Source of the DNA: Candidatus Nanopelagicaceae bacterium
GTDB taxonomy: Bacteria; Actinomycetota; Actinomycetes; Nanopelagicales; Nanopelagicaceae
Direction: 5' to 3'
NCBI GenBank assembly: GCA_018882735.1
Contig: VERH01000003.1
Location: 1 to 61,447, forward strand
DNA length: 61,447 nucleotides
The position numbers and the translations under genes are program-made. How positions within the stretch are numbered: position 1 is the stretch's first letter; the number at the start of each line of letters is the position of its first letter. This document shows positions 8,912 through 17,419 of the stretch, piece by piece. The notes beneath the pieces are model-generated. The model made no database searches, had not been told where the DNA came from, and saw only the letters and a list, made by a program, of their open reading frames with translations.

Positions 8912-10135
8912 ATGGCGCGCTTAGATCTACCACTGGGAATAGTGCTCGCTGGTGGCGAAGGTAAGCGTTTGATGCCGCTAACCGCAGATCGCGCCAAGCC
9001 CGCCGTTCCTTTTGGCGGCTCATATCGCCTCGTTGATTTTGTTTTATCAAATCTAGTAAATGCAGGATTTCTTCGTATCGCAGTGCTAACCCAATACAAG
9101 TCTCATTCATTAGATCGTCACATCACAACGACTTGGCGGATGTCAACGCTATTAGGTAACTATATAACTCCGGTTCCGGCGCAACAGCGCTTAGGTCCTC
9201 GTTGGTACACCGGAAGCGCTGACGCAATCTTGCAGAATTTCAATTTGATTCATGACGAGAATCCAAAGCACGTCATTGTTTTTGGAGCAGATCACGTGTA
9301 CCGAATGAATCCAGATCAGATGTATCAACAGCATTTGGCCACAGATGCCGGAGTTACGGTTGCTGCTATCCGCGTGAAGCGAAGCGAAGCATCCCAATTC
9401 GGGGTTATCGAATTAGCTGAAGATGGCATAACCATCAAGGCTTTCCACGAGAAGCCAGAAAATCCTCCCGCGATGCCTGGCAACCCTGAGTTCTCACTCG
9501 TATCTATGGGTAATTACATATTCCGGCGCGATGCCATGGAAGAGGCTCTGATACTTGATTCAGAGGATATTGATAGTCGTCACGATCTTGGCGGAAACAT
9601 AATTCCAGCAATGACTAAAGCGGGCTTGGCCAAAGCCTATGACTTTGCAAATAATGTCGTCCCTGGTGAGACCGAGAGAGATCGAGGTTATTGGCGCGAT
9701 GTGGGAACAATAGATTCCTATTTTGATGCGCATATGGATTTAGTTTCAGTTCATCCCATATTCAATCTTTACAACCGCAAATGGCCGATTCTTACAAACC
9801 CACCGTCGCTTCCTCCTGCAAAGTTCTCCGAGCGAGGTATTGCCTTTGATTCCGTAGTTGGTGCCGGCTCAATCATCGCCGGTGGTGAGATGCATAGAAC
9901 TGTTGCTTCTTACGATGTTCTAGTGGGCCGGGATGCTCGGGTGGAGCGGACTGTTCTAATGCCATCAGTTCGGATCGGCGATGGTGCCCACGTTAAAAAT
10001 GCAATCCTAGATAAGAACGTTGTAGTAGAACCAGGCGCTCAAATTGGTGTAAACCTGGAGCGAGATCGAGAACGATTCACAGTTTCCGAGGGTGGAATAG
10101 TTGTTGTTGGTAAGGGTGTAACAGTAACTCGTTAA
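8912..10135 (+). CDS. glgC: Glucose-1-phosphate adenylyltransferase (ADP-glucose pyrophosphorylase)
   Basis: Makes ADP-glucose from ATP and glucose-1-phosphate, the committed step of bacterial glycogen synthesis. The N-terminal nucleotidyltransferase motif [11 protein letters not shown] plus [10 protein letters not shown] and the later [10 protein letters not shown]-like stretch ([10 protein letters not shown]) are visible; a left-handed beta-helix follows in the last 100 residues. Length (407) is normal. It is divergent from glgA with a 22-bp gap, the arrangement known from corynebacteria. Its TAA shares the palindrome TTAA with the stop codon of the convergent photolyase gene. Confidence 0.96.
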   Translation: MARLDLPLGIVLAGGEGKRLMPLTADRAKPAVPFGGSYRLVDFVLSNLVNAGFLRIAVLTQYKSHSLDRHITTTWRMSTLLGNYITPVPAQQRLGPRWYTGSADAILQNFNLIHDENPKHVIVFGADHVYRMNPDQMYQQHLATDAGVTVAAIRVKRSEASQFGVIELAEDGITIKAFHEKPENPPAMPGNPEFSLVSMGNYIFRRDAMEEALILDSEDIDSRHDLGGNIIPAMTKAGLAKAYDFANNVVPGETERDRGYWRDVGTIDSYFDAHMDLVSVHPIFNLYNRKWPILTNPPSLPPAKFSERGIAFDSVVGAGSIIAGGEMHRTVASYDVLVGRDARVERTVLMPSVRIGDGAHVKNAILDKNVVVEPGAQIGVNLERDRERFTVSEGGIVVVGKGVTVTR

Positions 10136-11622
10136 ATTATTCCTTCTTCCAGGCCCTTAATGACCTGGTTACCCCGCTTGATGGTTGCATCTAAATCACT
10201 TAACTTCTTTAGCCCACTTAGCTGTTGGAACATCCGATGGTTCTTCTTAAATCTCTCACTATTTCTTGCGATGTAATGCCAATAGAGAGTTGTGAATGGA
10301 CATGAGTTCTCTTCGGTACGAGTCTTTGGGTTATAAGTGCAATCACCACAATAATTCGACATTCTTGAGATATAGGCGCCACCCGCGACATAAGGTTTCG
10401 TAGACATCTTTCCGCCATCCGCATGAAGGCTCATCCCAATAACATTCGGAACCATTACCCAATCTGTTGCATCTATAAAAACTTCGCGCATCCAAGCGAG
10501 GAATTCTGCTGGCCTAACGTCCGCAAGAGCGGCTAAGTTGCTAAGCACCATAAGACGGGGGATGTGATGTACCCAGGATCTATCTTCAATTTGCGCGACT
10601 ATTTCACTCACACATCTCATCTTCGTCTTCGAGGAATCCGAGAAGAGTGGCAATAGTTTTCGACTTGAGCCAAGTTCATTTAGATCACGGTAATCACGAC
10701 CAAAATACCAATAGAGCCCATTTATGTATTCGCGCCAACCAATTACTTGGCGGATAAATCCTTCACAGGAGGCAATTGGTACCCCACCCTTCTTAAATCG
10801 CTTTAGAGCCTCGACAACGATTTCATCGGCGCTAATAAGTCCAACGTTCATGTATGTACTGAGTAATGAGTGATTTAAAGACCAACTCTCAGTTGTCATC
10901 GCGTCTTCATATGGGCCAAACTCCTTAAAGGAGTTCCTAAGAAATCTATCAAGTTGGGCCAGCGCGGCTTCTCTAGTTGTGCCCCAAGTTCTATCGGTCA
11001 AATTTCCTACGAGATCCAGAGCCGCGATCTCCGCTATTACCTCAAGATCTATTTCATCTCGATTATGTTCTGGATACTCCGGCCAGCTATGACCAAGTTT
11101 CGGAGGCGGGAGACGGTTATCTTCATCAAAATTCCATTGGCCACCGACAGGCTCACCACCTTCCATCAAGATATCCAGTCGCTCTCTTTGGAAGCGATAG
11201 AAGTTCTCCATCTTGAGAGATTTTTGAGAACTAGCCCAACTTGCAAAGACTTCTCTTGAAGTTAGAAAGAAATCATTTGGTACGAATGTAACGCCAATAT
11301 CCGAGAGGCTTTTAGTGAGGCGATAAGAGGATGGCGCTGCCGCAATTACCCCAGAATAATTTTCGGAGATCTTCTTTATCCCAGTAGCAGTATCGCTCGC
11401 CTTCTCGTAGTGAACTGTAAAACCCTCTTTCCGTAACGATTCAGCGAAGTGTCGAGCCGCAGAAAGTAAGAAGAAGAGTCGCTGTTTATGCCATCTAGCT
11501 CCAGTGAGCATCCGGTAACTTTCAACAAAAATGACCTCATGCTTCTTCGGATCAGCATCTTTAAGCGCACCTTTGTGGCGATTTAGGTTGTCGTGAGCAA
11601 GATAAATCAAGGTCTTTGACAT
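10132..11622 (-). CDS. Fe-S bacterial cryptochrome/photolyase (PhrB-like, probable (6-4) photolyase)
   Basis: A flavoprotein of the iron-sulfur cryptochrome/photolyase family that repairs UV photoproducts or senses light. Counting from the ATG at 11622 (496 residues), cysteines C337, C425, C428 and C441 have spacings 88, 3 and 13. These equal the spacings of the 4Fe-4S ligands C350, C438, C441 and C454 of Agrobacterium PhrB, as I recall them. The HHIPRLMV and [14 protein letters not shown] segments are typical of the FAD domain. A GTG one codon upstream is an alternative start. TACTCT (11635-11630) is 7 nt before the ATG, suggesting a leaderless mRNA. (6-4) repair is inferred from the subfamily. 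Confidence 0.9.
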   Translation of the reverse strand: MSKTLIYLAHDNLNRHKGALKDADPKKHEVIFVESYRMLTGARWHKQRLFFLLSAARHFAESLRKEGFTVHYEKASDTATGIKKISENYSGVIAAAPSSYRLTKSLSDIGVTFVPNDFFLTSREVFASWASSQKSLKMENFYRFQRERLDILMEGGEPVGGQWNFDEDNRLPPPKLGHSWPEYPEHNRDEIDLEVIAEIAALDLVGNLTDRTWGTTREAALAQLDRFLRNSFKEFGPYEDAMTTESWSLNHSLLSTYMNVGLISADEIVVEALKRFKKGGVPIASCEGFIRQVIGWREYINGLYWYFGRDYRDLNELGSSRKLLPLFSDSSKTKMRCVSEIVAQIEDRSWVHHIPRLMVLSNLAALADVRPAEFLAWMREVFIDATDWVMVPNVIGMSLHADGGKMSTKPYVAGGAYISRMSNYCGDCTYNPKTRTEENSCPFTTLYWHYIARNSERFKKNHRMFQQLSGLKKLSDLDATIKRGNQVIKGLEEGII

Positions 11623-11706
11623 CACGGAAAGAGTAGCGGGGTAGGGGTAGAATTGCGCTCTGGATCAGAGTTGATCAATTATTTGAGTCATCGGAGAAGT
11701 TAAAAA

Positions 11707-12732
11707 ATGCGCTTTGGTGTTCTAACTGGTGGTGGCGATTGCCCAGGTCTTAATGCAGTTATTCGTGCCGTAGTTCGTAAGGGCGAAAAAGAGTATGGCT
11801 ACGAGTTCATCGGATTTAGAGATGGCTGGAAAGGTCCGCTTGAGGGACTAACAATGCCGCTTAACATCAAGGCCACTCGCGGGATCCTCCCTCGCGGCGG
11901 AACCATTCTTGGATCCTCACGAACTAATCCTTTTAAGATTGAAAACGGTGTAGAGCGAATCAAAGAGAACCTCACAAAAATGAGCGTCGATGCCCTGATT
12001 GCGATTGGCGGAGAAGATACCTTAGGCGTTGCTACAAAATTAGATGCGCTTGGCGTAAAAGTAATTGGTGTCCCCAAGACAATCGATAATGATTTGAACA
12101 ATACTGATTACACATTTGGATTTGATACAGCCGTGAACATTGCTGTCGAAGCAATCGATCGACTTCACACGACTGCTGAGTCGCACCATCGCGCTCTGAT
12201 TGTTGAAGTCATGGGTCGCCATGCTGGTTGGATTGCCTTGCACTCTGGACTCGCAGGCGGCGCATCTTGCATTCTCATCCCAGAAGTGCCATTTGATATC
12301 GAAAAAGTTTGTAAGTTAGTCGAATCGCGATTCCAGCAATCATATGCACCGATTTTGGTTGTTGCTGAGGGCGCGCTTCCTAAAGATGGAACTCTAGTAA
12401 CTAAAGATGGTTCGCTCGATGCTTTCGGTCACGTCAAGTTATCCGGAATTGGCGAGTGGCTTGCTAAAGAGATTGAAACTAGGACCGGCGCAGAAGCGCG
12501 TACTTCAATTCTTGGCCATATCCAACGAGGTGGAACGCCAACCGCATTTGATCGCGTACTTGCCACGCGCTTTGGACTTCATGCGATTACTGCTGCACAT
12601 GAAGGCGATTGGGGCAAGATGGTTGCGCTACATGGAACCGATATCGTGCGGGTACCTTTGAAGTCTGCGACCGATAAGTTGAAGACAGTAGATCCACGCC
12701 TACTTGCTGAAGCAGAAGTCTTCTTCGGATAA
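11707..12732 (+). CDS. 6-phosphofructokinase with pyrophosphate-dependent signature
   Basis: Phosphorylates fructose-6-phosphate in glycolysis. The residues that separate donor types, numbered as in the E. coli enzyme, are D104 (GGEDT, 101-105) and K124 (PKTIDND, 123-129). ATP enzymes have glycine at both sites; aspartate and lysine mark the PPi-dependent group, including the Amycolatopsis methanolica enzyme. PPi use would make the step reversible and save ATP. Length (341) fits. A GGAGAAG Shine-Dalgarno precedes the ATG, so this mRNA has a leader, unlike its neighbours. Donor preference is inferred from residues. Confidence 0.93.
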   Translation: MRFGVLTGGGDCPGLNAVIRAVVRKGEKEYGYEFIGFRDGWKGPLEGLTMPLNIKATRGILPRGGTILGSSRTNPFKIENGVERIKENLTKMSVDALIAIGGEDTLGVATKLDALGVKVIGVPKTIDNDLNNTDYTFGFDTAVNIAVEAIDRLHTTAESHHRALIVEVMGRHAGWIALHSGLAGGASCILIPEVPFDIEKVCKLVESRFQQSYAPILVVAEGALPKDGTLVTKDGSLDAFGHVKLSGIGEWLAKEIETRTGAEARTSILGHIQRGGTPTAFDRVLATRFGLHAITAAHEGDWGKMVALHGTDIVRVPLKSATDKLKTVDPRLLAEAEVFFG

Positions 12733-12773
12733 TCAAGTAGCGCCTATAACGCGGTTCTACCTAACCTTCTCCT

Positions 12774-14126
12774 ATGAACGTCTCATCCCCAGCCTCACTT
12801 GAGTCACTCTTCGATAACTCACTTCAGGCTGCGCAACAACCAGAATGGCCGGATCGAGCCAAGCTTGAGATTGCGGTTAAAGAGTTAAAAGCGCTACCGC
12901 CACTGGTATTTGCTGGGGAGTGCGACAACCTAAAAGCAAAGATCGCCCAAGCTGCTCGAGGTGAGGCATTCTGGTTACAGGGTGGAGATTGTGCGGAGAC
13001 ATTTGCAGGAGCAACAGCTGACTCGATTCGAAATCGTATAAAGACAATTTTGCAGATGGCGGCAGTCCTTCAATATGGCGCAAGCATGCCAGTCATAAAA
13101 GTTGGTCGAATGGCAGGACAATTTGCGAAGCCAAGAAGTAATAACATCGAAAAGCGCGGTGAAGTCGAACTTCCCGCCTATAGGGGCGATGCAGTAAATG
13201 ATTTGGAATTTACCGAATCTGCTCGGACCCCAGATCCGGCTCGGCTGGTAAAGGTGTATCACACCTCTTCGGCAACGCTTAATTTGGTACGAGCATTCAC
13301 TCAAGGCGGATTTGCCGATTTACGTTTAGTGCACGAATGGAATAAGGGCTTTATCAAAGATTCTCACACAGGTGCGCGCTATGAAGCTCTCGCAAAGGAG
13401 ATTGGGCGGGCACTGGATTTCATGCGCTCTGCCGGTATTAATCCAGAAGAATTTAAAACCGTTGATTTCTATTCTTCGCACGAAGCGCTAATTCTTGAAT
13501 ATGAAAAAGCACTTACACGAATCGATTCGAGGACCGGACTTCCTTATGATGTATCAGCGCATTTTCTCTGGATTGGGGAGCGCACAAGACAACTTGATGG
13601 CGCTCACATTGAATTCGCGAAGAAAATCAAGAATCCAATCGGAGTCAAGTTAGGACCGAAGACAACCGTCGCAGAGATCAATTCACTCTTCGATGTGTTG
13701 AATCCTGATGATGAACCAGGTCGCCTAACCTTCATTACAAGAATGGGGGCGAAGAACATAAGGAGCGTTCTGCCACCTTTAATTGATGCCGTATCAAAGA
13801 GCGGAAAGAGCGTTCTCTGGGTCTGCGATCCGATGCACGGCAATACATATGAAGCTCCTAGTGGGTATAAGACGAGAAGTTTTGATGATGTTCTAGATGA
13901 AGTACGTGGATTCTTCGAGGTGCATCATTCGAAGGGGACTCACCCAGGCGGTATCCACATAGAGCTAACTGGAGATGATGTAACCGAGTGTGTTGGCGGT
14001 GGCGCTGAAATCTCTCACGAGGACTTAGCCACGCGGTACGAAACTGCCTGCGACCCAAGGCTAAACCACACGCAATCCCTTGAACTCGCCTTCTTGCTCG
14101 CAGAAATGCTTCGAGATCGAAAGTAG
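12774..14126 (+). CDS. 3-deoxy-D-arabino-heptulosonate 7-phosphate synthase, class II
   Basis: Condenses phosphoenolpyruvate and erythrose-4-phosphate, the first step of aromatic amino-acid synthesis. The 450-residue protein is the class II (plant/actinobacterial) type, with FWLQGGDCAETF and KVGRMAGQFAKPRS in the N-terminal half and the CDPMHGNT motif and HPGGIHIELTG near the end. The start ATG is preceded at 6 nt by TAACCT (12762-12767), suggesting a leaderless transcript. It lies between pfk and ogt. Feedback control by aromatic amino acids is common in the class but cannot be read here. Confidence 0.96.
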   Translation: MNVSSPASLESLFDNSLQAAQQPEWPDRAKLEIAVKELKALPPLVFAGECDNLKAKIAQAARGEAFWLQGGDCAETFAGATADSIRNRIKTILQMAAVLQYGASMPVIKVGRMAGQFAKPRSNNIEKRGEVELPAYRGDAVNDLEFTESARTPDPARLVKVYHTSSATLNLVRAFTQGGFADLRLVHEWNKGFIKDSHTGARYEALAKEIGRALDFMRSAGINPEEFKTVDFYSSHEALILEYEKALTRIDSRTGLPYDVSAHFLWIGERTRQLDGAHIEFAKKIKNPIGVKLGPKTTVAEINSLFDVLNPDDEPGRLTFITRMGAKNIRSVLPPLIDAVSKSGKSVLWVCDPMHGNTYEAPSGYKTRSFDDVLDEVRGFFEVHHSKGTHPGGIHIELTGDDVTECVGGGAEISHEDLATRYETACDPRLNHTQSLELAFLLAEMLRDRK

Positions 14127-14168
14127 ATACGACTTTCCGAACCAAGTAGGTAGGCGTAGGCTTTCAAA

Positions 14169-14663
14169 ATGCTCAGTAGGGCGACGCTAAAGACCCCAAT
14201 CGGTTCGCTCTATCTGATATCACACGAGCATCTATTACTTGCAGCTGGATTCTCTAACTTCAAGGAGTTAACCAACCAGTTAGATGAAAAGGATCGCGAG
14301 CAAGGAATCTCAGAAGTGAAGCGATTACCAATCATTACTGACTTGCTCGAAGATTATTTTTCGGGTGAACTTAAAGCATTAGATGGAATTTCCGTTCGCC
14401 AACCTGGTGAGAAATTCTCGCAATCTGCATGGAAGGCAATGCGCAAAGTTTCTCCTGGCAAGACAATTTCATATGGTGAACTTGCAAAGCGAGCTGGTTC
14501 TGCGGATGCCGTGAGGGCCGCGGGAAGCGCGTGCGCTAGAAATCTAATTGCGCTAGTTGTTCCTTGCCACCGAATCGTAAAGACCGGGGGCGCTCTCGGG
14601 AATTATGCCTATGGTTTAGAGGTAAAAGAATGGTTACTTCGCCACGAAGGCGCGCTCAAGTAA
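14169..14663 (+). CDS. ogt: Methylated-DNA-protein cysteine methyltransferase
   Basis: Suicide repair protein that moves the methyl group from O6-methylguanine to its own cysteine. The active site is in VVPCHRIV; the helix-turn-helix region holds YGELAKRAGSADAVRAAGSA. Length (164) matches Ogt-type single-domain proteins. TAGGCT (14157-14162) lies 6 nt before the ATG, suggesting a leaderless mRNA. The 3' end overlaps the convergent threonine aldolase gene by 30 bp. Confidence 0.95.
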   Translation: MLSRATLKTPIGSLYLISHEHLLLAAGFSNFKELTNQLDEKDREQGISEVKRLPIITDLLEDYFSGELKALDGISVRQPGEKFSQSAWKAMRKVSPGKTISYGELAKRAGSADAVRAAGSACARNLIALVVPCHRIVKTGGALGNYAYGLEVKEWLLRHEGALK

Positions 14664-15683
14664 CTTCTTTAGAACCTCTACCGCGCTGTTAAGGCCATTT
14701 TGATCAACATCCATATGGGTCACTAGCCGGACATATTTTGGCCCCAAAGCGCTTATCCAAACACCCTCTTTCTTAGCGGCTTCTGCAAATTCGCCGGCGC
14801 TCCAAGTAGAACCCGCTAGATCAAGGCCGACAATATTTGTCTCAATCTCATCTGGATTCACAATTAAGGGCGCAATCTCATTACATGCGGTTGCAAGAAC
14901 CTTGGCCTTCTTGTGATCATCTGCTAAACGTTCGATGTTGTTATCTAGCGCGAAGTGGCCAGCTGCAGCTAATAATCCGACCTGGCGCATTCCAGCACCA
15001 TAACGTTTACGCCATACTCGAGCGCTCGCTACTCTCTCTTTACTGCTAATCATGAGTGAACCAATTGGAGCGCCCAAACCTTTAGAGAGACAGACGCTTA
15101 TAGTCTCGAAATGTTTTCCATATTCCTTTAGAGCCACCTTTGATGCGACATGTGCATTCCAAATTCGAGCGCCATCCAAATGAAGCTTTAAGCCGAGGTT
15201 CTTAGCGGATTGTGCCAACTTCTCAATCTCAGAGATTGGCTGGACTGTGCCACCGCCAAAGTTATGTGTGTTTTCTACTGCGATAGCAGCAGTGGAGACT
15301 AAATATGGCCCGGAATTTGGACGTGCCAACTCTAAAGCAGATTGGGAGTCAAGTAGTCCGCGCTTAGAAGTCCAAGTTCTTGTGGTTATTCCACTAAACG
15401 TTGCAGCTGCGCCAAGTTCAGCTCGAACTATGTGAGAGTTACTCTCACATAACAATTCCTCACCAGGTGAGACTAGAGTTCGAATTGCAAGCTGATTAGC
15501 AAGTGAGCCGCTAGGTGTAAACACAGCAGCTTCTTTACCGAACATGTCCGCTACTCGTTCTTCCAACGAGTTAACTGTTGGATCATCGCTGTAAACATCA
15601 TCTCCAACCGGCGCGGCAGCAATTGCAGCGCGCATTCCATCGGATGGGCGCGTGACCGTGTCGGAGCGGAGATCAACTATCAT
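14634..15683 (-). CDS. ltaE: Low-specificity threonine aldolase
   Basis: PLP enzyme cleaving threonine or allo-threonine to glycine and acetaldehyde. The protein opens with IVDLRSDTVTRPSDGMR, the family hallmark; the PLP lysine is in VCLSKGLGAPIGS. Length (349) is normal. It overlaps the upstream EamA gene by 11 bp, pointing to one minus-strand transcript, and runs 30 bp into the end of ogt. The name ltaE is by family; substrate specificity is not readable. Confidence 0.92.
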   Translation of the reverse strand: MIVDLRSDTVTRPSDGMRAAIAAAPVGDDVYSDDPTVNSLEERVADMFGKEAAVFTPSGSLANQLAIRTLVSPGEELLCESNSHIVRAELGAAATFSGITTRTWTSKRGLLDSQSALELARPNSGPYLVSTAAIAVENTHNFGGGTVQPISEIEKLAQSAKNLGLKLHLDGARIWNAHVASKVALKEYGKHFETISVCLSKGLGAPIGSLMISSKERVASARVWRKRYGAGMRQVGLLAAAGHFALDNNIERLADDHKKAKVLATACNEIAPLIVNPDEIETNIVGLDLAGSTWSAGEFAEAAKKEGVWISALGPKYVRLVTHMDVDQNGLNSAVEVLKKLLERAFVAK

Positions 15684-16536
15684 TTTTTACAGGAGTGACT
15701 TTCGGTTGGACGATCATGATCATTGCTACGAGAACCATAGAGCCACCAATAAGTATCCGTAAAGTTAGTGGCTCGGCGCCTAGCGCGACCGAGAAGAGGG
15801 CGGCAAAGACAACTTCCATAGTGAGAATTACGGCGACCTTTGTAGCGGAGATACGAGCTTGTGCCCAGGTCTGGATTACGAAAGCGAAGAAGGTCGCAAA
15901 GACCGCAGTAAAGACCACAACCGACCAGACTTGGGTATCCGGTGGCGCAACGAAACCATTTATTGAAGCTGGCACCCCAGAAACGACCGCACAAGTTGCT
16001 AGCTGCACAAAGGTGAGTGTGTATGCATCAAAGTCTTTGCTCCATCGACTCAACAACAGAATGTGTGCAGCAAATAGAAATGCAGAGATGAGGACAAATA
16101 GCTCCCCAGTTCCAATAGACAGGCCGGTTATTGAGAGAACCCCAAGGCCCACAGTTGCAAGTGCGATATAAAACCAGGCTTGGATAGTTAATTTCTCTTT
16201 TAGTATCAAGGCTCCAATTAGCGGAGTCAATACAACGTATAGGCCAGTTATGAAACCAGTAATTGCCGGAGTGGTCCGCTCTAAGCCTAAAGTCTGGAAA
16301 ATATATCCAAGGCCAAGTGCTGTGCCGATTAATGATCCCTTGATTAACAGTTCACGATTAATTCTTGTTAAGACCTTTGGATTGGCAACCAACATCACTA
16401 GCGCTGCGACTATGAACCGAGAGACTAAGAAACTGTAGACATCTTGCTGATCGAGGATGTCCTTCATCCAAACAAAGGAGATTCCCCACATTGCTGCAAC
16501 AGCAAGGAGCGCCCACGGCGCTAGAACCAGAGCCAC
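15673..16536 (-). CDS. EamA/DMT-family permease
   Basis: A 287-residue membrane protein with about ten hydrophobic segments and two EamA repeats, probably a metabolite exporter. The start is a GTG at 16536-16534 directly abutting the nfo stop, so it is co-transcribed with nfo and ltaE. Position beside a threonine aldolase might suggest amino-acid export, but that is only contextual. The substrate is unknown. Confidence 0.88.
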   Translation of the reverse strand: MALVLAPWALLAVAAMWGISFVWMKDILDQQDVYSFLVSRFIVAALVMLVANPKVLTRINRELLIKGSLIGTALGLGYIFQTLGLERTTPAITGFITGLYVVLTPLIGALILKEKLTIQAWFYIALATVGLGVLSITGLSIGTGELFVLISAFLFAAHILLLSRWSKDFDAYTLTFVQLATCAVVSGVPASINGFVAPPDTQVWSVVVFTAVFATFFAFVIQTWAQARISATKVAVILTMEVVFAALFSVALGAEPLTLRILIGGSMVLVAMIMIVQPKVTPVKNDS

Positions 16537-17415
16537 TTATTTATCTCGTAATTTCTTAAGAAGTGCGACTTCCCGACCATGTTCGGGTTCTTCTCCTGGA
16601 GTCTCAAGAATTAGGGGAGCGTTAATTACAGCTGGATGGCTAAGTAGCTCTTCAAATGGCTTGGTTCCAATTTCGCCTTCACCTAAGTTTGCATGTCGAT
16701 CTTTTAGAGAGCCAAGGACATCCATCGAATCATTTGCATGAATCAATTGAATTCTTTCTTTACCCGCTACCTCTACCAGGAGATCTAAAGTCTTGGTCAT
16801 TCCACCCTTACTTTTTATGTCATGGCCAGCTGCAAATACATGGCAGGTATCCAGGCAAACTCCAACTTTTGGATGCCATTCCAATGCCTCAAAGTAATTC
16901 TTAAGATCATCTAACTTCTTCACAAGAGATTGGCCTTGACCAGCGGTGGGCTCAAGCAGTAGCCAGGGATCCTCATCGGTTAACTTCTCTAGGATTGGCA
17001 TAACGCCACTTTTTATCTGTTTCCAAGCTTTGGGCACGTGAGCTTCATCAACAGCAGAGCCAGTATGAATTACGACTCCGAGCGCTCCAATCTCGCGGCC
17101 ACGTCGGAGCGAGTAAGAAGTTGAGGCGACTGAGTTCTTATATGTTCCTTCTGTAGGTGAGCCAAGGTTTATGAGAAATGGTGCATGAACGTAAGTTTCA
17201 ATTCCAAGTTCGCTCGCTCGCTGACGAAATGCGGAATCTGCTTCTGGGTTTGCATCAGGCATTGCCCAGCCACGCGGGTTGGAGGCAAAGACTTGAATCG
17301 CCTCAGCCTTAATAGTTGAGGCATATTCGATGGAACGTTTTGCCATTCCACCAGAAGTAGGAACATGAGCTCCGATTAAGGGGCGTTTCACTCCCGTACT
17401 TGCCTGCTTATTCAC
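16537..17415 (-). CDS. nfo: Deoxyribonuclease IV (AP endonuclease)
   Basis: Zinc-dependent endonuclease IV of base-excision repair, cutting 5' to abasic sites. The TIM-barrel motifs are all present: GAHVPTSGGM at the start, LLLEPTAGQG, VCLDTCHVFAAGHD, HANDSMD and DRHANLGEG. Length (292) is typical. Start is GTG at 17415-17413. A TAGGGT element (17427-17422) overlaps the end of pknB and lies 6 nt before the GTG, so nfo may have its own leaderless promoter besides read-through from pknB. Confidence 0.95.
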   Translation of the reverse strand: MNKQASTGVKRPLIGAHVPTSGGMAKRSIEYASTIKAEAIQVFASNPRGWAMPDANPEADSAFRQRASELGIETYVHAPFLINLGSPTEGTYKNSVASTSYSLRRGREIGALGVVIHTGSAVDEAHVPKAWKQIKSGVMPILEKLTDEDPWLLLEPTAGQGQSLVKKLDDLKNYFEALEWHPKVGVCLDTCHVFAAGHDIKSKGGMTKTLDLLVEVAGKERIQLIHANDSMDVLGSLKDRHANLGEGEIGTKPFEELLSHPAVINAPLILETPGEEPEHGREVALLKKLRDK

Positions 17416-17419
17416 GCCA

